Below are positions 44,407 to 53,590 of a stretch of 64,000 nucleotides of DNA, piece by piece. Each line of letters starts with the position of its first letter. Position 1 is the first letter of the stretch. The notes under the pieces were generated by a model. The model searched no databases, was not told where the DNA came from, and saw nothing but the letters and a program-made list of their open reading frames with translations. Position numbers and translations under genes: made by a program. Source of the DNA: Pseudo-nitzschia pungens (taxonomy: Eukaryota; Bacillariophyta; Bacillariophyceae; Bacillariales; Bacillariaceae); the NCBI GenBank assembly GCA_037355855.1, contig CM074763.1, positions 2,170,001-2,234,000 on the forward strand. The letters are read 5' to 3'.

Positions 44407-46737
44407 ATGCCCCCCATCCCGGAACTCGCCCAGCTCCAGATGCGTTGCCTATCTTCCGGCTTCCTGAATTTCTCCGACGCCCCACCGACCAACCGCAACA
44501 CCACCGACAATACCCGCAAATCATTCCTCCTCTCCCTCGGAAAAGCAGCAAACGTCGCCCACCGTTCCAACTTGTTGAACACCCTACACCCCAGGTACGC
44601 ATACCTCGACGAACACCACGTCCTCCAGTGTATCCACTCCCTCGTCGCGTGGACGGCCGATGACGACACCCTTCACTACGTTGGCATTCCGTCCGACTCC
44701 ATCCAATCCGACACCCTCGTCGCCATTCCCCCGTCCTCCTTCCACACGAGCTTCCTTGGTATTGCCCCCCAAACCTCCGCCGCACTTTTCCGAACCTGGA
44801 CCGATCCAACCCACCTCCCCGACAGTTTCATGAGCGCCACTGACCCTAAGACACAGGTTGGTCCCACCGACCTCGGCCACGACGGGACGGCCGCCACCAC
44901 CCCCCAGTTCGTCCTCCTCCCTACCATGTGGCCCGCCACACTCGCCATCCCCACAGGCACTCGCCTCGGCGAACCCCTCCCTCCCAACACCTATGACGAA
45001 GGATTCACTGCTTGGTGGAAAGCCCTCTGTTTCCTCCACACCAAGAACTCCGGCCACAGCCTCCACACCCACCACCAACTCTTCCACAAAGAAAATTGGA
45101 CCAAAGAAGGACAAAGCGGCCACACCATCCTCACCCAACTCCCACAGAACGACCTCAACCCACTCCCGACCCGCCTACAACCTTCCAACCCTACCCCCTC
45201 CTGTGTGGACGCCTCCCAACCACTAATACTCGGAATCCGCCTCGCCCGCCTACGCGACCTCTGCTCTGCCCTACCCCTGGCTACCCCTGCCACCGGCAAT
45301 CCCGAGACCCCACGCACCGACCCTCCCCCACCGGGACAATTTACCCACGCCGACATGCGCACACTCCTCACCGAGGTTGTCCGCACTACAGGCACATCCC
45401 CGTCCACCGCGCGCAGCGATGACGACCGCACCACCCTCACTCGACCGGCACTCTCCTGGAGTGCAGCCCTTGCCCGGATCGAGGGGGAGGGCGCCACGCT
45501 CACCGTACGCCACGCCACACTCTACCCTACCATTATCGAAATCTTCAACAACAAAAACGTTTCCCAACAGGTCGAGATCTTCAACGGCGAGCTCTCCCGC
45601 ATGCAAACCAAATGTCACACCGAGAACACCCTTACCTACAACCGCATCACCCGCGGCATGTTCGACCGCACCCTCCTCAAAGTCATCACCAACTTCATCG
45701 TCATCTCCTCCCCGCTTGGAGACAATGCCGACTGCCTCGATACCGCATTCTCGATCTTCAACCTCCTCCGCGTTCCCCCGAACAGCAACTCCTTTAAGTC
45801 CCGGACCCAATCGGTCCGCTCCTACGAATCCGAGGCGCTCCACGAGGAAAACTCCCGTCGACGCACCCGTACTACCAACACTACCCTCTTCATCGACGGC
45901 TCCCAAACCCACCCTAACGATGAGATTTATGCCGGCCACAACCTCCTCCTCTTCCTTCGCACCCTCTCCAAAGACGCCGAACAAAGTGTTCTGTACAAAG
46001 GCATCGAACAACTCCTCAACACTATGACCGCACCACGCACATCGGCGTGGCTCGAACGCACGGTCCAGACCCAACCCCACCTCCGACACAGCATGATCAC
46101 CATGCTCCAGGAAGGTATGGTCGCCGTCCTCGTCCTTGCACAAATCCCGGAAGTCCTTACCCACGTCTCCACCGATGCCCCATTGCCCTCCAAGGGCTAC
46201 GTCAGTGCTCGCGACAATTTCAACGCCCTCAACCGACTCATTGAGCAGGCAACATACGGCCAACACCTCAATACTTTCTCTACCCCTCCCGCGACTTTCT
46301 TCTGGTGGGAAAACCACAGACGCGTCGCCGACCGCGCCCGCTCCCGGTCCTCCCACGAGCCTGACAACCCCCGCGACAGCAAGAAACCTCGCCATACCCC
46401 GTCCGGCACCACTGGCCCCCAACGCGCCGACCACTCCCGCACCCCCTCGCCAGCCGACGACAAAGACAAAGCCCGTGGCCTCTTCACCCTCACCTCGGGT
46501 ACCTCCCGCCCCCGCTACGACGAGCCTTTCGGCAAGAAAGGCACCCGCCTCTGCATGAGCGCTAGCTTTGTGGGCTTCCAGTGCACATACGGTGACTCCT
46601 GCAAGTTCTTCCACGCGCACACTTGGAAAGGACTCTCCGCTGCCGACAAGGAAAAGGCCAAGCAGTATGTCACCAAGCATGCCGTCGTCGCTTTTGCCCC
46701 CAACAGCGGCGCCCCTTCCGACTCCGACCGAGGTTAG
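44407..46737 (+). CDS. Retroelement ORF1: Gag-like protein with CCCH zinc knuckle
   Basis: 776 residues, from the first ATG of the element leader (CACCATGCCC). The position before RT and the lack of enzyme motifs suggest the structural Gag protein. The middle part is helical and hydrophilic. A basic RS-like region (DRARSRSSHEPD..DSKKPRHTPSG) precedes a zinc finger near residues 717-736, spaced C-x9-C-x5-C-x3-H (CTYGDSCKFFH at its end). That is a CCCH finger, not the CCHC knuckle of most Gags. It probably binds the element RNA. Strong third-position C bias and Pro/Thr/Ser richness set it apart from host genes. ORF2 follows after a 76-bp gap. Confidence 0.8.
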   Translation: MPPIPELAQLQMRCLSSGFLNFSDAPPTNRNTTDNTRKSFLLSLGKAANVAHRSNLLNTLHPRYAYLDEHHVLQCIHSLVAWTADDDTLHYVGIPSDSIQSDTLVAIPPSSFHTSFLGIAPQTSAALFRTWTDPTHLPDSFMSATDPKTQVGPTDLGHDGTAATTPQFVLLPTMWPATLAIPTGTRLGEPLPPNTYDEGFTAWWKALCFLHTKNSGHSLHTHHQLFHKENWTKEGQSGHTILTQLPQNDLNPLPTRLQPSNPTPSCVDASQPLILGIRLARLRDLCSALPLATPATGNPETPRTDPPPPGQFTHADMRTLLTEVVRTTGTSPSTARSDDDRTTLTRPALSWSAALARIEGEGATLTVRHATLYPTIIEIFNNKNVSQQVEIFNGELSRMQTKCHTENTLTYNRITRGMFDRTLLKVITNFIVISSPLGDNADCLDTAFSIFNLLRVPPNSNSFKSRTQSVRSYESEALHEENSRRRTRTTNTTLFIDGSQTHPNDEIYAGHNLLLFLRTLSKDAEQSVLYKGIEQLLNTMTAPRTSAWLERTVQTQPHLRHSMITMLQEGMVAVLVLAQIPEVLTHVSTDAPLPSKGYVSARDNFNALNRLIEQATYGQHLNTFSTPPATFFWWENHRRVADRARSRSSHEPDNPRDSKKPRHTPSGTTGPQRADHSRTPSPADDKDKARGLFTLTSGTSRPRYDEPFGKKGTRLCMSASFVGFQCTYGDSCKFFHAHTWKGLSAADKEKAKQYVTKHAVVAFAPNSGAPSDSDRG

Positions 46738-46813
46738 TCCTCCCTCCCCTCTCCTCGTCCCCGCCCTTTTTGCCCTTCCTTTAACCCGTAATCCCATATG
46801 TTAACCCTTTACT

Positions 46814-49696
46814 ATGCCCACTCCCTCTCTACCTCTCGCTTTAGACTACGTCAACTATCTCCCGATCTATACCCCCTACACTCCCAGCCACCCTGTCCCC
46901 CCCTTTGTCCCTCTGTCCGCAACGAGAACCACCACTCCTCCCCCTGCCCCCTCGGCCGACCCCCCCGAGTCCCCTTGCCTGTACCCCGGCATCCTCCCTG
47001 ATCCTCCCACCGTCCCCGCCGGCAAGCGCAACACCCCTACACCACCGCCAGCGATTCTCTCCCCTCACCCAACGCGCGACCTTAGCCCCTCGGAACTCGC
47101 GTCGTGGGGGACCACTCTCCACCCTGCAGTCCACGGCGTCCTCCACAACACCCACGGTAAGCCCCACGCTAACATTTCGTTTCTCGGCGACATTCGCCTC
47201 CGCCACATCGTCCCCTTTCTCCATGATTCCCCCTTCCTCTCTCCCTCCGCTCGCACCGCCTGGGACCGCGCCTATCCCCCCGCCCGCCTTTACCGAACAC
47301 TCCACGACACATACTTCCACCTCGACTCCTCTTCCATCCGGGGTTACCAGTCGTACACCGACTTCCGCTCCGAAACCACCCTCAACACTGACCGGATCCG
47401 ACGCTCCTCGGCCGCCCTTCTCCACTGCCAGATGAACGTCCCCCGCCTTGTCCGCTACCTCGCCGGCCCGCACCTCGCGGTCCATCGCGACGTCCCCTCC
47501 ATTATGCGCCGCCTTCGCCTGGGGGTGAGTGCCCCCATCCGCCGCGAGGTTCGCCGCATTTTCACCACGGGGGCCCCCCGCCTCTGCCGTGGCCGGTCCA
47601 CTGACCGCAATTTCTGGACCTACTACCGCTACGGCAACCATGCCTCGGCTGCTGAAGACCCATCCAAACTTATGAAAGTCCTCTGCAAGGACTATCGCCG
47701 CGGCAACACCATCCTTGTGGACCCTCGTTTCTATCTGTTTATCCCCAACCTCCACTTCACTCCACTCGGCATCGCCGACCGCAACAACCCCTGGAAGAAG
47801 TCTCGCCAAATCTTCGACGCTTCTTTTCGCCCCGCCGTCGACTCCATGTGTATCAACGACTGGACGAACAAGACCAATGAGCCCGATGTCACGTTCCCTG
47901 GCTCTTTCCAGCGGTTCCTCGTTCACGTTTGGAACATGCGCATCTCCTTCCCTCGCTCCGCAATCCTCATCATCGACAACGACGTCTGCAACGCCTTCCG
48001 CCTCTGCAAACTCAACCCCGAGGTCGTCCCCATGCACGCCTACCAAGCGTGCGGCTACCTCGGTTTCGCCACCGGGCAGTCCTTCGGCGGTTGCTTCTGT
48101 CCGTCCAACTGGGACCCTCTCTCCCAGGCACGGATCCAACAGGCCCAGTACTTGTGGCGCCATGAGCCCGACGACACTCTCCGCCGTGCGTCCCGCTACG
48201 TTGCCCGCATGCGCCTCAGCCCCGAGATCCCCCCCGCGGAGCACCACACGATCGCCCAGGCAAACCTCGACACCCTCAACCACGGCGTCTTTGAGGACCG
48301 CGAGTGCCCGATCCCGGGTCGCCCGCGGGTCCGCCTGGCCCCTGCTATGCCTATGCAGGTCGATGACCTCTTCACGGCGGACGTCCGCGCTACCATCCGC
48401 TTGACTTCCGCCGCTAGCATTGTCGCCCTCGAAGACGTCTTCGGCCCGGACCATCCCTGCCAAGAACAGATTCTGTCCCAGGATAAACTCGATCTGGCCT
48501 ACACCGAGGAACGCCTCCTCGTAGGCTTCCTCGTCAACACGCGCACCATGACGGTGCGCTTGTCCCCCCGTCGTCGGGACAAGATAGTCTCCTACCTTGA
48601 GCAGGAACATTGGCTTATCCCTGGTAAGCAAGCGACTATCCGCGACTTGGCCACCCTCTTGGGTCTCCTCGGCGACGGCTTCCAACACTACCCCTGGGGC
48701 CTCGCCCACCTCCTGGTCTTTCGGGACATCCTCCGCTCCTGCATTGCCCAGGGATACCACCGAGCCAAACGTCTCGTCAAGCGCCGCCCGCTTCCCCCCC
48801 ACTACAGTTCGATGCCCTCCGACCTCCAAAGTCGCTTTACTTGGCTCCACCAGACCGAACAGGCGGCTTTCATCTGGCGCAACCGTGCAACGGTCCCGAT
48901 CCCCGCTACTACCATCCCGACCCTCCGCGCACTCTACGAGTACCTGAAGGGGCCCGGCCTGTGTTCCACCCCTATTGGGCACCTCATCCCTCGGTGTTTT
49001 GCGCTGGACCACAACACCACAGACGCTTCCCATACCGGCATTGGCGCCGTCCTTCCCGCCCCCCGGGTCTTCTGCTTCCTCCCATACTCCGCTGCTCTCC
49101 ACGCGCGAACCCAGCTTCCTAACACGCATCCGGACTACGTCCACATCAACACACTCGAGTTCCTAGGGGTCTTCCTGTGTTTCCTCATTGGTCAGCTCTG
49201 GGTCGCTGACCGGCCTCACGCATTCCCCCCGGCCCCGGTTCTGCGTTCGTCCTGCGACAACAAGGCCGCCATCGCTTGGTGGACGAAATCCTCCACCAAG
49301 TCCACCCTCGGCCGGAGCGCTATCCTCCTTGCCGCGACATACCGCAAGGACTCCCCCCTTGGCAGCGTCGTGGATTACATCCCCGGGTCGGACAACGCCC
49401 TTGCTGATGCTGTCTCTCGTCCCCACGAACTTTTCACCCCCCACAATTACTCATACTCCTCCCTCCCCTATCCCACTCTTCTCCACCAGATTTGCACTCA
49501 GCACGCGCGCTTCGCGTCCTGGACTGCTTTCCTCCCAAGTCCCGAGCTTGTCTCTCTCCTGGGTTCGACGCTGTCCTCCGACTACGCAACGGCTCCCCCC
49601 ACAACCCTAAAGAAGCCCGGACTGTTCTTACCCGCCGCCTCCATTTTCTCTGGTGGTGCACTCACCTCGGTATCTTCCCAGCACTGTTTCCTGTGA
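46814..49696 (+). CDS. Retroelement ORF2: reverse transcriptase / RNase H
   Basis: 960 residues from its own ATG. RT motifs are visible: palm entry RQIFDASFRPAVDSMCIND; motif A IIDNDVCNAFR (Asp388/Asp390); motif B GYLGFATGQSFGGCFCP; motif C QVDDLF (Asp517, Asp518), with Gln-Val in place of the usual YxDD lead. An RNase H domain at about 735-870 shows LDHNTTDASHTGIGAV, NTLEFLGV, SCDNKAAIAWW and GSDNALADAVSR, supplying the D-E-D-D set. No protease is seen. The enzyme copies element RNA into DNA that the recombinase then inserts. The last about 65 residues overlap ORF3, which lies in the -1 frame. Confidence 0.9.
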   Translation: MPTPSLPLALDYVNYLPIYTPYTPSHPVPPFVPLSATRTTTPPPAPSADPPESPCLYPGILPDPPTVPAGKRNTPTPPPAILSPHPTRDLSPSELASWGTTLHPAVHGVLHNTHGKPHANISFLGDIRLRHIVPFLHDSPFLSPSARTAWDRAYPPARLYRTLHDTYFHLDSSSIRGYQSYTDFRSETTLNTDRIRRSSAALLHCQMNVPRLVRYLAGPHLAVHRDVPSIMRRLRLGVSAPIRREVRRIFTTGAPRLCRGRSTDRNFWTYYRYGNHASAAEDPSKLMKVLCKDYRRGNTILVDPRFYLFIPNLHFTPLGIADRNNPWKKSRQIFDASFRPAVDSMCINDWTNKTNEPDVTFPGSFQRFLVHVWNMRISFPRSAILIIDNDVCNAFRLCKLNPEVVPMHAYQACGYLGFATGQSFGGCFCPSNWDPLSQARIQQAQYLWRHEPDDTLRRASRYVARMRLSPEIPPAEHHTIAQANLDTLNHGVFEDRECPIPGRPRVRLAPAMPMQVDDLFTADVRATIRLTSAASIVALEDVFGPDHPCQEQILSQDKLDLAYTEERLLVGFLVNTRTMTVRLSPRRRDKIVSYLEQEHWLIPGKQATIRDLATLLGLLGDGFQHYPWGLAHLLVFRDILRSCIAQGYHRAKRLVKRRPLPPHYSSMPSDLQSRFTWLHQTEQAAFIWRNRATVPIPATTIPTLRALYEYLKGPGLCSTPIGHLIPRCFALDHNTTDASHTGIGAVLPAPRVFCFLPYSAALHARTQLPNTHPDYVHINTLEFLGVFLCFLIGQLWVADRPHAFPPAPVLRSSCDNKAAIAWWTKSSTKSTLGRSAILLAATYRKDSPLGSVVDYIPGSDNALADAVSRPHELFTPHNYSYSSLPYPTLLHQICTQHARFASWTAFLPSPELVSLLGSTLSSDYATAPPTTLKKPGLFLPAASIFSGGALTSVSSQHCFL

Positions 49697-50742
49697 TCGA
49701 CTCCCGCATCACCACCGAGGCCCTGAACCTCCTCCTCGCTAACTACGCCCGCCATCTCCTCACTGGCCACAGCCTCCTTTGCAAGTGCATCAAAGCTGAC
49801 ACCGCTAGCAAATATCTCTTGGCTGCCAGTACCCTTCTAGCCCATTTTGACCCCGTCCCTGACCGGGATGCCCGCAAAGAGTCCCCGCTCCGCACCGGCT
49901 TGTGCCCGGACATCACCGCTGTCCTCCGCGAGGCCCGCCGTTACGAGTCGGTCCCCGACCGCAAGGAACCAGTCACCATCGCCATGCAGCAACACCTCCT
50001 AACTGCCTCGGCTACCGAGCCCCCCGATTCCCTTCCCGCCACCCTCGCGGACTGGCTTACCGTTGGCCTCGCCGCTGGCTTCCGTAAGAGTGAGTGGTGC
50101 CAGACTCACAGCCACCGGTGCCTTGGCACGTTTGCCCGCAGCCCTTCGGGCGACTGTGTCGCCCTCATCCCGGCTGACATCACCCTGTTAGACCGCCATG
50201 GGAACCTCCTCCCCCATCCTTCCGGCCTCGCCTCCCCCAGCTCCGTGATGCGTGTCTGCGTCCGATGGCGATGGCAAAAGAATGGCGAACGGAATGCTGT
50301 GAAAGGATTTTCTCGCAACTCAACCGCTTCCCTTGATTTGGTCGCGGCGTGGTTGCGCATCCTGGCCCGCTATTATCGCCTCTTTCCCGCATGGGCCCCT
50401 CATCCCGGCCCTTTGGCGGGCCCCCTCGCAGTCTACAGCCCCTGCCCCAAGGTGGCCGTTTACGTGGTCGACTCCGACGTCGAGACCACCCTCCGCTCCC
50501 TTGCCCGCGACGTCTACGGCGTCACCTCTCCGTCCGCCCTCAAAAAATTTACATGTCATTCTATTCGCGTTGGCGCGTGCTGCATTCTCCAGGCCGCCGG
50601 CGCGTCTCCCGAATTTATCAAAAAACAGCTCCGGTGGAACAGCGATTCGTGGCAAATTTACACCCGCGACCTCCACATCCTCTCTCACCAGCATAACGCC
50701 ATCCTCTCGGCTGGCGCCGCCCGGCCCCCCGACCGCTGGTAA
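49492..50742 (+). CDS. Retroelement ORF3: tyrosine recombinase
   Basis: About 416 codons, taken from the first start-like codon (TTG) of an open frame that overlaps ORF2 by about 205 bp in the -1 frame. No ATG occurs before residue 165 (at 49984), so it is probably made by frameshifting from ORF2 or from an undetected transcript. It has a SAM-like N-terminal part (LLANYARHLLTGHSLLCKCIKADTASKYLLA) and a catalytic domain with Arg198 (AAGFRKSEW), His356/Arg359 in CHSIRVGACC, a Trp, and Tyr390 in QIYTRD. This R...HxxR...Y set marks phage-integrase-like recombinases, which insert the circular DNA product of DIRS-order elements without target duplication. The exact N-terminus is unknown. Confidence 0.88.
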   Translation: MHSARALRVLDCFPPKSRACLSPGFDAVLRLRNGSPHNPKEARTVLTRRLHFLWWCTHLGIFPALFPVIDSRITTEALNLLLANYARHLLTGHSLLCKCIKADTASKYLLAASTLLAHFDPVPDRDARKESPLRTGLCPDITAVLREARRYESVPDRKEPVTIAMQQHLLTASATEPPDSLPATLADWLTVGLAAGFRKSEWCQTHSHRCLGTFARSPSGDCVALIPADITLLDRHGNLLPHPSGLASPSSVMRVCVRWRWQKNGERNAVKGFSRNSTASLDLVAAWLRILARYYRLFPAWAPHPGPLAGPLAVYSPCPKVAVYVVDSDVETTLRSLARDVYGVTSPSALKKFTCHSIRVGACCILQAAGASPEFIKKQLRWNSDSWQIYTRDLHILSHQHNAILSAGAARPPDRW

Positions 50743-51085
50743 CTTTCACGGTCTTCTTTCACATCCGTGTCTACTCCCCCCCTCCCACGATGCCTAACCC
50801 CCCACGGTCGCCTCCGTACACATCCCTTACTAAGCGCCCAGTTACACCCCGTTTTATTATTTTACAACAAACACGTTTTATTTTACGATCTATTTTCCGT
50901 TTCAGCATGGTTTTCCCACCGTTTCTCCTCCTCCTCTCCCTACCCCTGACCATGGCTACACCCGATCCCCTCTTCCCGTGCTTGTCCACGGACTGGGTCC
51001 TCTTTGCCCACCTCCCACTGGTCTTCGCATAATTCCCACTCTGGACTCCTCCCAAACACCACCTAGCTTTGTTGCCGCTCCCACC

Positions 51086-52492
51086 ATGCTTGCCACCTCG
51101 TTCCTCGCGAGGGCCCGACGCCTCCTCGACACCATGAGCCAGGCCATTACCCTCATCACCAACCCAACCCCCGTCGGCGTCTTCCGTTGTTTCAACCGCC
51201 ACGGCGACACCCTTGAAGCGGCCGCCCCCACCGCTCCGTTTCGCCCCCCCTTCACCCTCCCGGTCGACCTCCCACCTTCCTCCCTCCAGGACTTTGAGAC
51301 TTACGTCGGCCTCTACGTCGATTTCCTTGCCGCTTGCTCCAAAGCCGACTGGCCCCGAGCTTCCACCCACGCCAAAGACCTCAAGACCCTCCTTCCCTTT
51401 CAGGGCATCCCGGAGGACCCTTCCCCGTCCGCCGGCGACTCGCCCACGTCCGCGTCCGCCCGAACCCATTCCAGAAACTCCTCGGTTTCTCTCCGTTCTT
51501 CCGATTCCGACTCTCCTCTCCCTTTTGCTCCTCTCGCCCACGGAGCGATGGTAGTGCCGCCCGCGCCCGCGGGAGATCCTGCTCCTGTCCTCCCACTCCC
51601 GGGCCCGCCCGCTCCCCGCGACCCTGCCCAGCCTGAGCCTACTGCTATCTCGTTGACCATCGCCCTCCTTGAGGGCCACCTCAGCAGCCCACCTTCCGAC
51701 AGAAAGGTCCTGAACGCTCTTCCGCTCACCTCTGCCAATCGAAACCTCACCGGCTACTCGGACAGCCCGCTCGACACCCCCACCGGTCCCCGCCCGTGGC
51801 TCGCCAAGTTGCAAACCCTGTACGCCAACCCCGCAGGTGCGGCTGTAGCCTCTGCCTTGGCAGAATTGGACATGGCCCACCCCTACTGTCCCCATTACCA
51901 AACCGCCGTCACCAACTTCCGCCTTGCCTATACCGTCTACCACGGTGTTCACTACGCCGAGCCCGTTCCGGCACCCACCACCGCTGCCATCGACCGTCTC
52001 CTAGCCCGCGTTGCCGCCGACCGTCCTTCCCTCGAAGTCCCGCTTTCGACCAGCCACGCCCCCAACCAGCCCTTGGTCGCTACTCTCAACGCTCTTGGGC
52101 TTGAGTACTCCCCCGGCGCCGAAGTGGCCACACGTCTGGGCACCGACGCCTGCCCCTTCCTCCTGTGCCTCCATGTCCCCACCCTCATCGACTACCACGG
52201 GCACTACGTCTTCGGTGTCGTCATCCCTAATGGCCGCCTCCTTTTCCCTTGCTCCACGCGGGGCAAGGTCTTGTGCCAATTCACCGCGGAGACCACCCAA
52301 GACCGCTTAATGGCGAATGTCGCCACCGCCTACGGCGCTTCCCGCAGCACGCTCGCCCCGATCTCAAGCTATGCCTTTGTCTTCCCTCCCGGTCGCGCTT
52401 CCACCGCCGCCCTTCCCCCGGCCCCCGCCGCGGGCCCACTTGCTCCGGCCCCCGTGGGACCACTTGCTCCGGCTCCCGCCAACGCCGCCTAG
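51086..52492 (+). CDS. Retroelement ORF4: proline-rich protein of unknown function
   Basis: 468 residues from the ATG in CCACCATGC; the frame is open upstream to a GTG at 50978, which is not a credible start. No known domain is recognised. It begins with a short helix (ATSFLARARRLLDTMSQAITLI) and has a middle Pro/Ser-rich acidic linker. A more structured C-terminal part contains DACPFLLCLHVPTLI, GHYVFGVVIPNG and GKVLCQFTAETT, then a Pro/Ala tail. Same strand and same C-rich codon use as ORF1-3, and it sits between the recombinase and B1, so it belongs to the element. Ngaro elements sometimes carry an extra ORF (an SGNH hydrolase is known), but no GDS/L-type motif is seen here. Confidence 0.7.
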   Translation: MLATSFLARARRLLDTMSQAITLITNPTPVGVFRCFNRHGDTLEAAAPTAPFRPPFTLPVDLPPSSLQDFETYVGLYVDFLAACSKADWPRASTHAKDLKTLLPFQGIPEDPSPSAGDSPTSASARTHSRNSSVSLRSSDSDSPLPFAPLAHGAMVVPPAPAGDPAPVLPLPGPPAPRDPAQPEPTAISLTIALLEGHLSSPPSDRKVLNALPLTSANRNLTGYSDSPLDTPTGPRPWLAKLQTLYANPAGAAVASALAELDMAHPYCPHYQTAVTNFRLAYTVYHGVHYAEPVPAPTTAAIDRLLARVAADRPSLEVPLSTSHAPNQPLVATLNALGLEYSPGAEVATRLGTDACPFLLCLHVPTLIDYHGHYVFGVVIPNGRLLFPCSTRGKVLCQFTAETTQDRLMANVATAYGASRSTLAPISSYAFVFPPGRASTAALPPAPAAGPLAPAPVGPLAPAPANAA

Positions 52493-52678
52493 GTTGCCTA
52501 ACTGTTCGCGCCCTGCGCTTTAAGCCCCGTTAGACAACCATCCCACCCTATTTTTTCATTTTTTTTTTTTTTTTTCCGGCTGTACTCGTCAACTTCGAGA
52601 GTGGCGGTGGCTCGACTTTCCATTCGCGCTTCACCCCCTCTTCGAGCGGGTTCACGAACTCTCCTCTCCACCCGTTGT

Positions 52679-52956
52679 GGCAAGGACTCTCTGTGCACTG
52701 TACTAACCCTACATACCCCTACTACATAGGGGTCCCACCCCGATTAGGGTTCGGGTTAGTGACTAGATAGCTACCGCGCACACGCGCGCGCACGCTATAC
52801 CACACATTCGCCTAAAGCTTCGTCAATCCGCCATCACTACAGAATAGACATAGTGTGTACCGCGTATGACCTAGTATAGACAAATGTGAGCACAGAGTAC
52901 GTGCACTCCGAAGTTGACGTACACCCGAGACGGCGCCGGGGTATCCCATAGGATAC
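52679..52956 (+). repeat. Split direct repeat B1
   Basis: 278 bp from GGCAAGGACTCTC to CCCATAGGATAC. It is identical by eye to B2 (53313-53590) and directly abuts A2. It contains a short hairpin (ACCCCT...AGGGGT, about 52717-52735) and a CGCGCACACGCGCGCGCACG stretch. A poly-T tract (about 52551-52575) lies 100 bp upstream. Confidence 0.95.
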
Positions 52957-53294
52957 TGTTGGGCAAGACACAGGTCACCGCAACTGCAGGATGCGGGTGG
53001 GGACACGCCCGCACCACCACGCGCACCACCTGTGAACTTGCCGCGCGCGCCGTGACGAGCACTACGACGTATGTGAGGAAGGTCCCAATGGTAGGTAGGT
53101 AAGTGTCACGAGAGGGCCGACAGCGCGCGTACCGTAGACGGGCACAACGCGGTGCCCGCACAAGGTACGCAGCCGCTATCGGGCACGGAGGTGCGGGACG
53201 ATGCCTTCCCCATCTGCTCACCTCATTGTCCCTTGGCCAACACCAAGCCGACGACAATGAGGAGTGCTGTTCCCTGTGGGAGCGGATCAACAAA
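52957..53294 (+). repeat. Split direct repeat A2
   Basis: 338 bp matching A1. Differences include a one-base G-run indel and substitutions such as CTCCACGT/ACCACGC, TACTGT/TACCGT, AATGCGG/AACGCGG, GGGACG/GGTACG and TACCGGG/TATCGGG. An 18-bp spacer (53295-53312) separates it from B2. Confidence 0.93.
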
Positions 53295-53312
53295 ACTCCC
53301 GCCCGCCCACCC

Positions 53313-53590
53313 GGCAAGGACTCTCTGTGCACTGTACTAACCCTACATACCCCTACTACATAGGGGTCCCACCCCGATTAGGGTTCGGGTTAGTGACTAG
53401 ATAGCTACCGCGCACACGCGCGCGCACGCTATACCACACATTCGCCTAAAGCTTCGTCAATCCGCCATCACTACAGAATAGACATAGTGTGTACCGCGTA
53501 TGACCTAGTATAGACAAATGTGAGCACAGAGTACGTGCACTCCGAAGTTGACGTACACCCGAGACGGCGCCGGGGTATCCCATAGGATAC
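53313..53590 (+). repeat. Split direct repeat B2 (right end of element)
   Basis: 278 bp, identical by eye to B1. The host flank resumes with CAGGTGTCAAG at 53591. Confidence 0.95.

Larger units (their letters stand above)
43386..53590 (+). mobile_element. Tyrosine-recombinase (DIRS-order, Ngaro/PAT-like) retrotransposon, 10.2 kb
   Basis: Boundaries are set by the repeats: A1 (43386-43724) at the left end, and B1 (52679-52956), A2 (52957-53294) and B2 (53313-53590) at the right end. This split direct-repeat layout (A1 - ORFs - B1 A2 B2) is typical of Ngaro and PAT elements, and differs from LTR elements and from the inverted repeats of DIRS1. Between the repeats lie a Gag-like ORF with a CCCH knuckle, an RT/RNase H ORF, a tyrosine recombinase with R, HxxR and Y, and a fourth ORF. 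No integrase or aspartic protease motif is visible. No target-site duplication is seen (left flank GTAAGTTCC, right flank CAGGTGTCAAG), as expected for recombinase-mediated insertion. A1 and A2 differ at about eight positions, while B1 and B2 are identical. The long ORFs are open, so the copy may be recent. Confidence 0.92.

Noticed and set aside
45271..46797. A 508-codon minus-strand ORF opposite the Gag-like gene
   Set aside because: Same shadow effect of the strongly biased plus-strand gene; no motif and it runs against the zinc-finger frame.
46841..49144. A 767-codon minus-strand ORF opposite the RT gene
   Set aside because: It is a shadow of the C-rich, GC3-rich RT frame; composition is Gly/Val/Glu/Asp-rich with no domain pattern, while the plus strand has intact RT motifs.
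43386..53590. LTR retrotransposon interpretation
   Set aside because: The repeats are split (A at the left; B, A, B at the right) and a tyrosine recombinase with R-HxxR-Y is present; no DDE integrase, protease or target-site duplication was seen.
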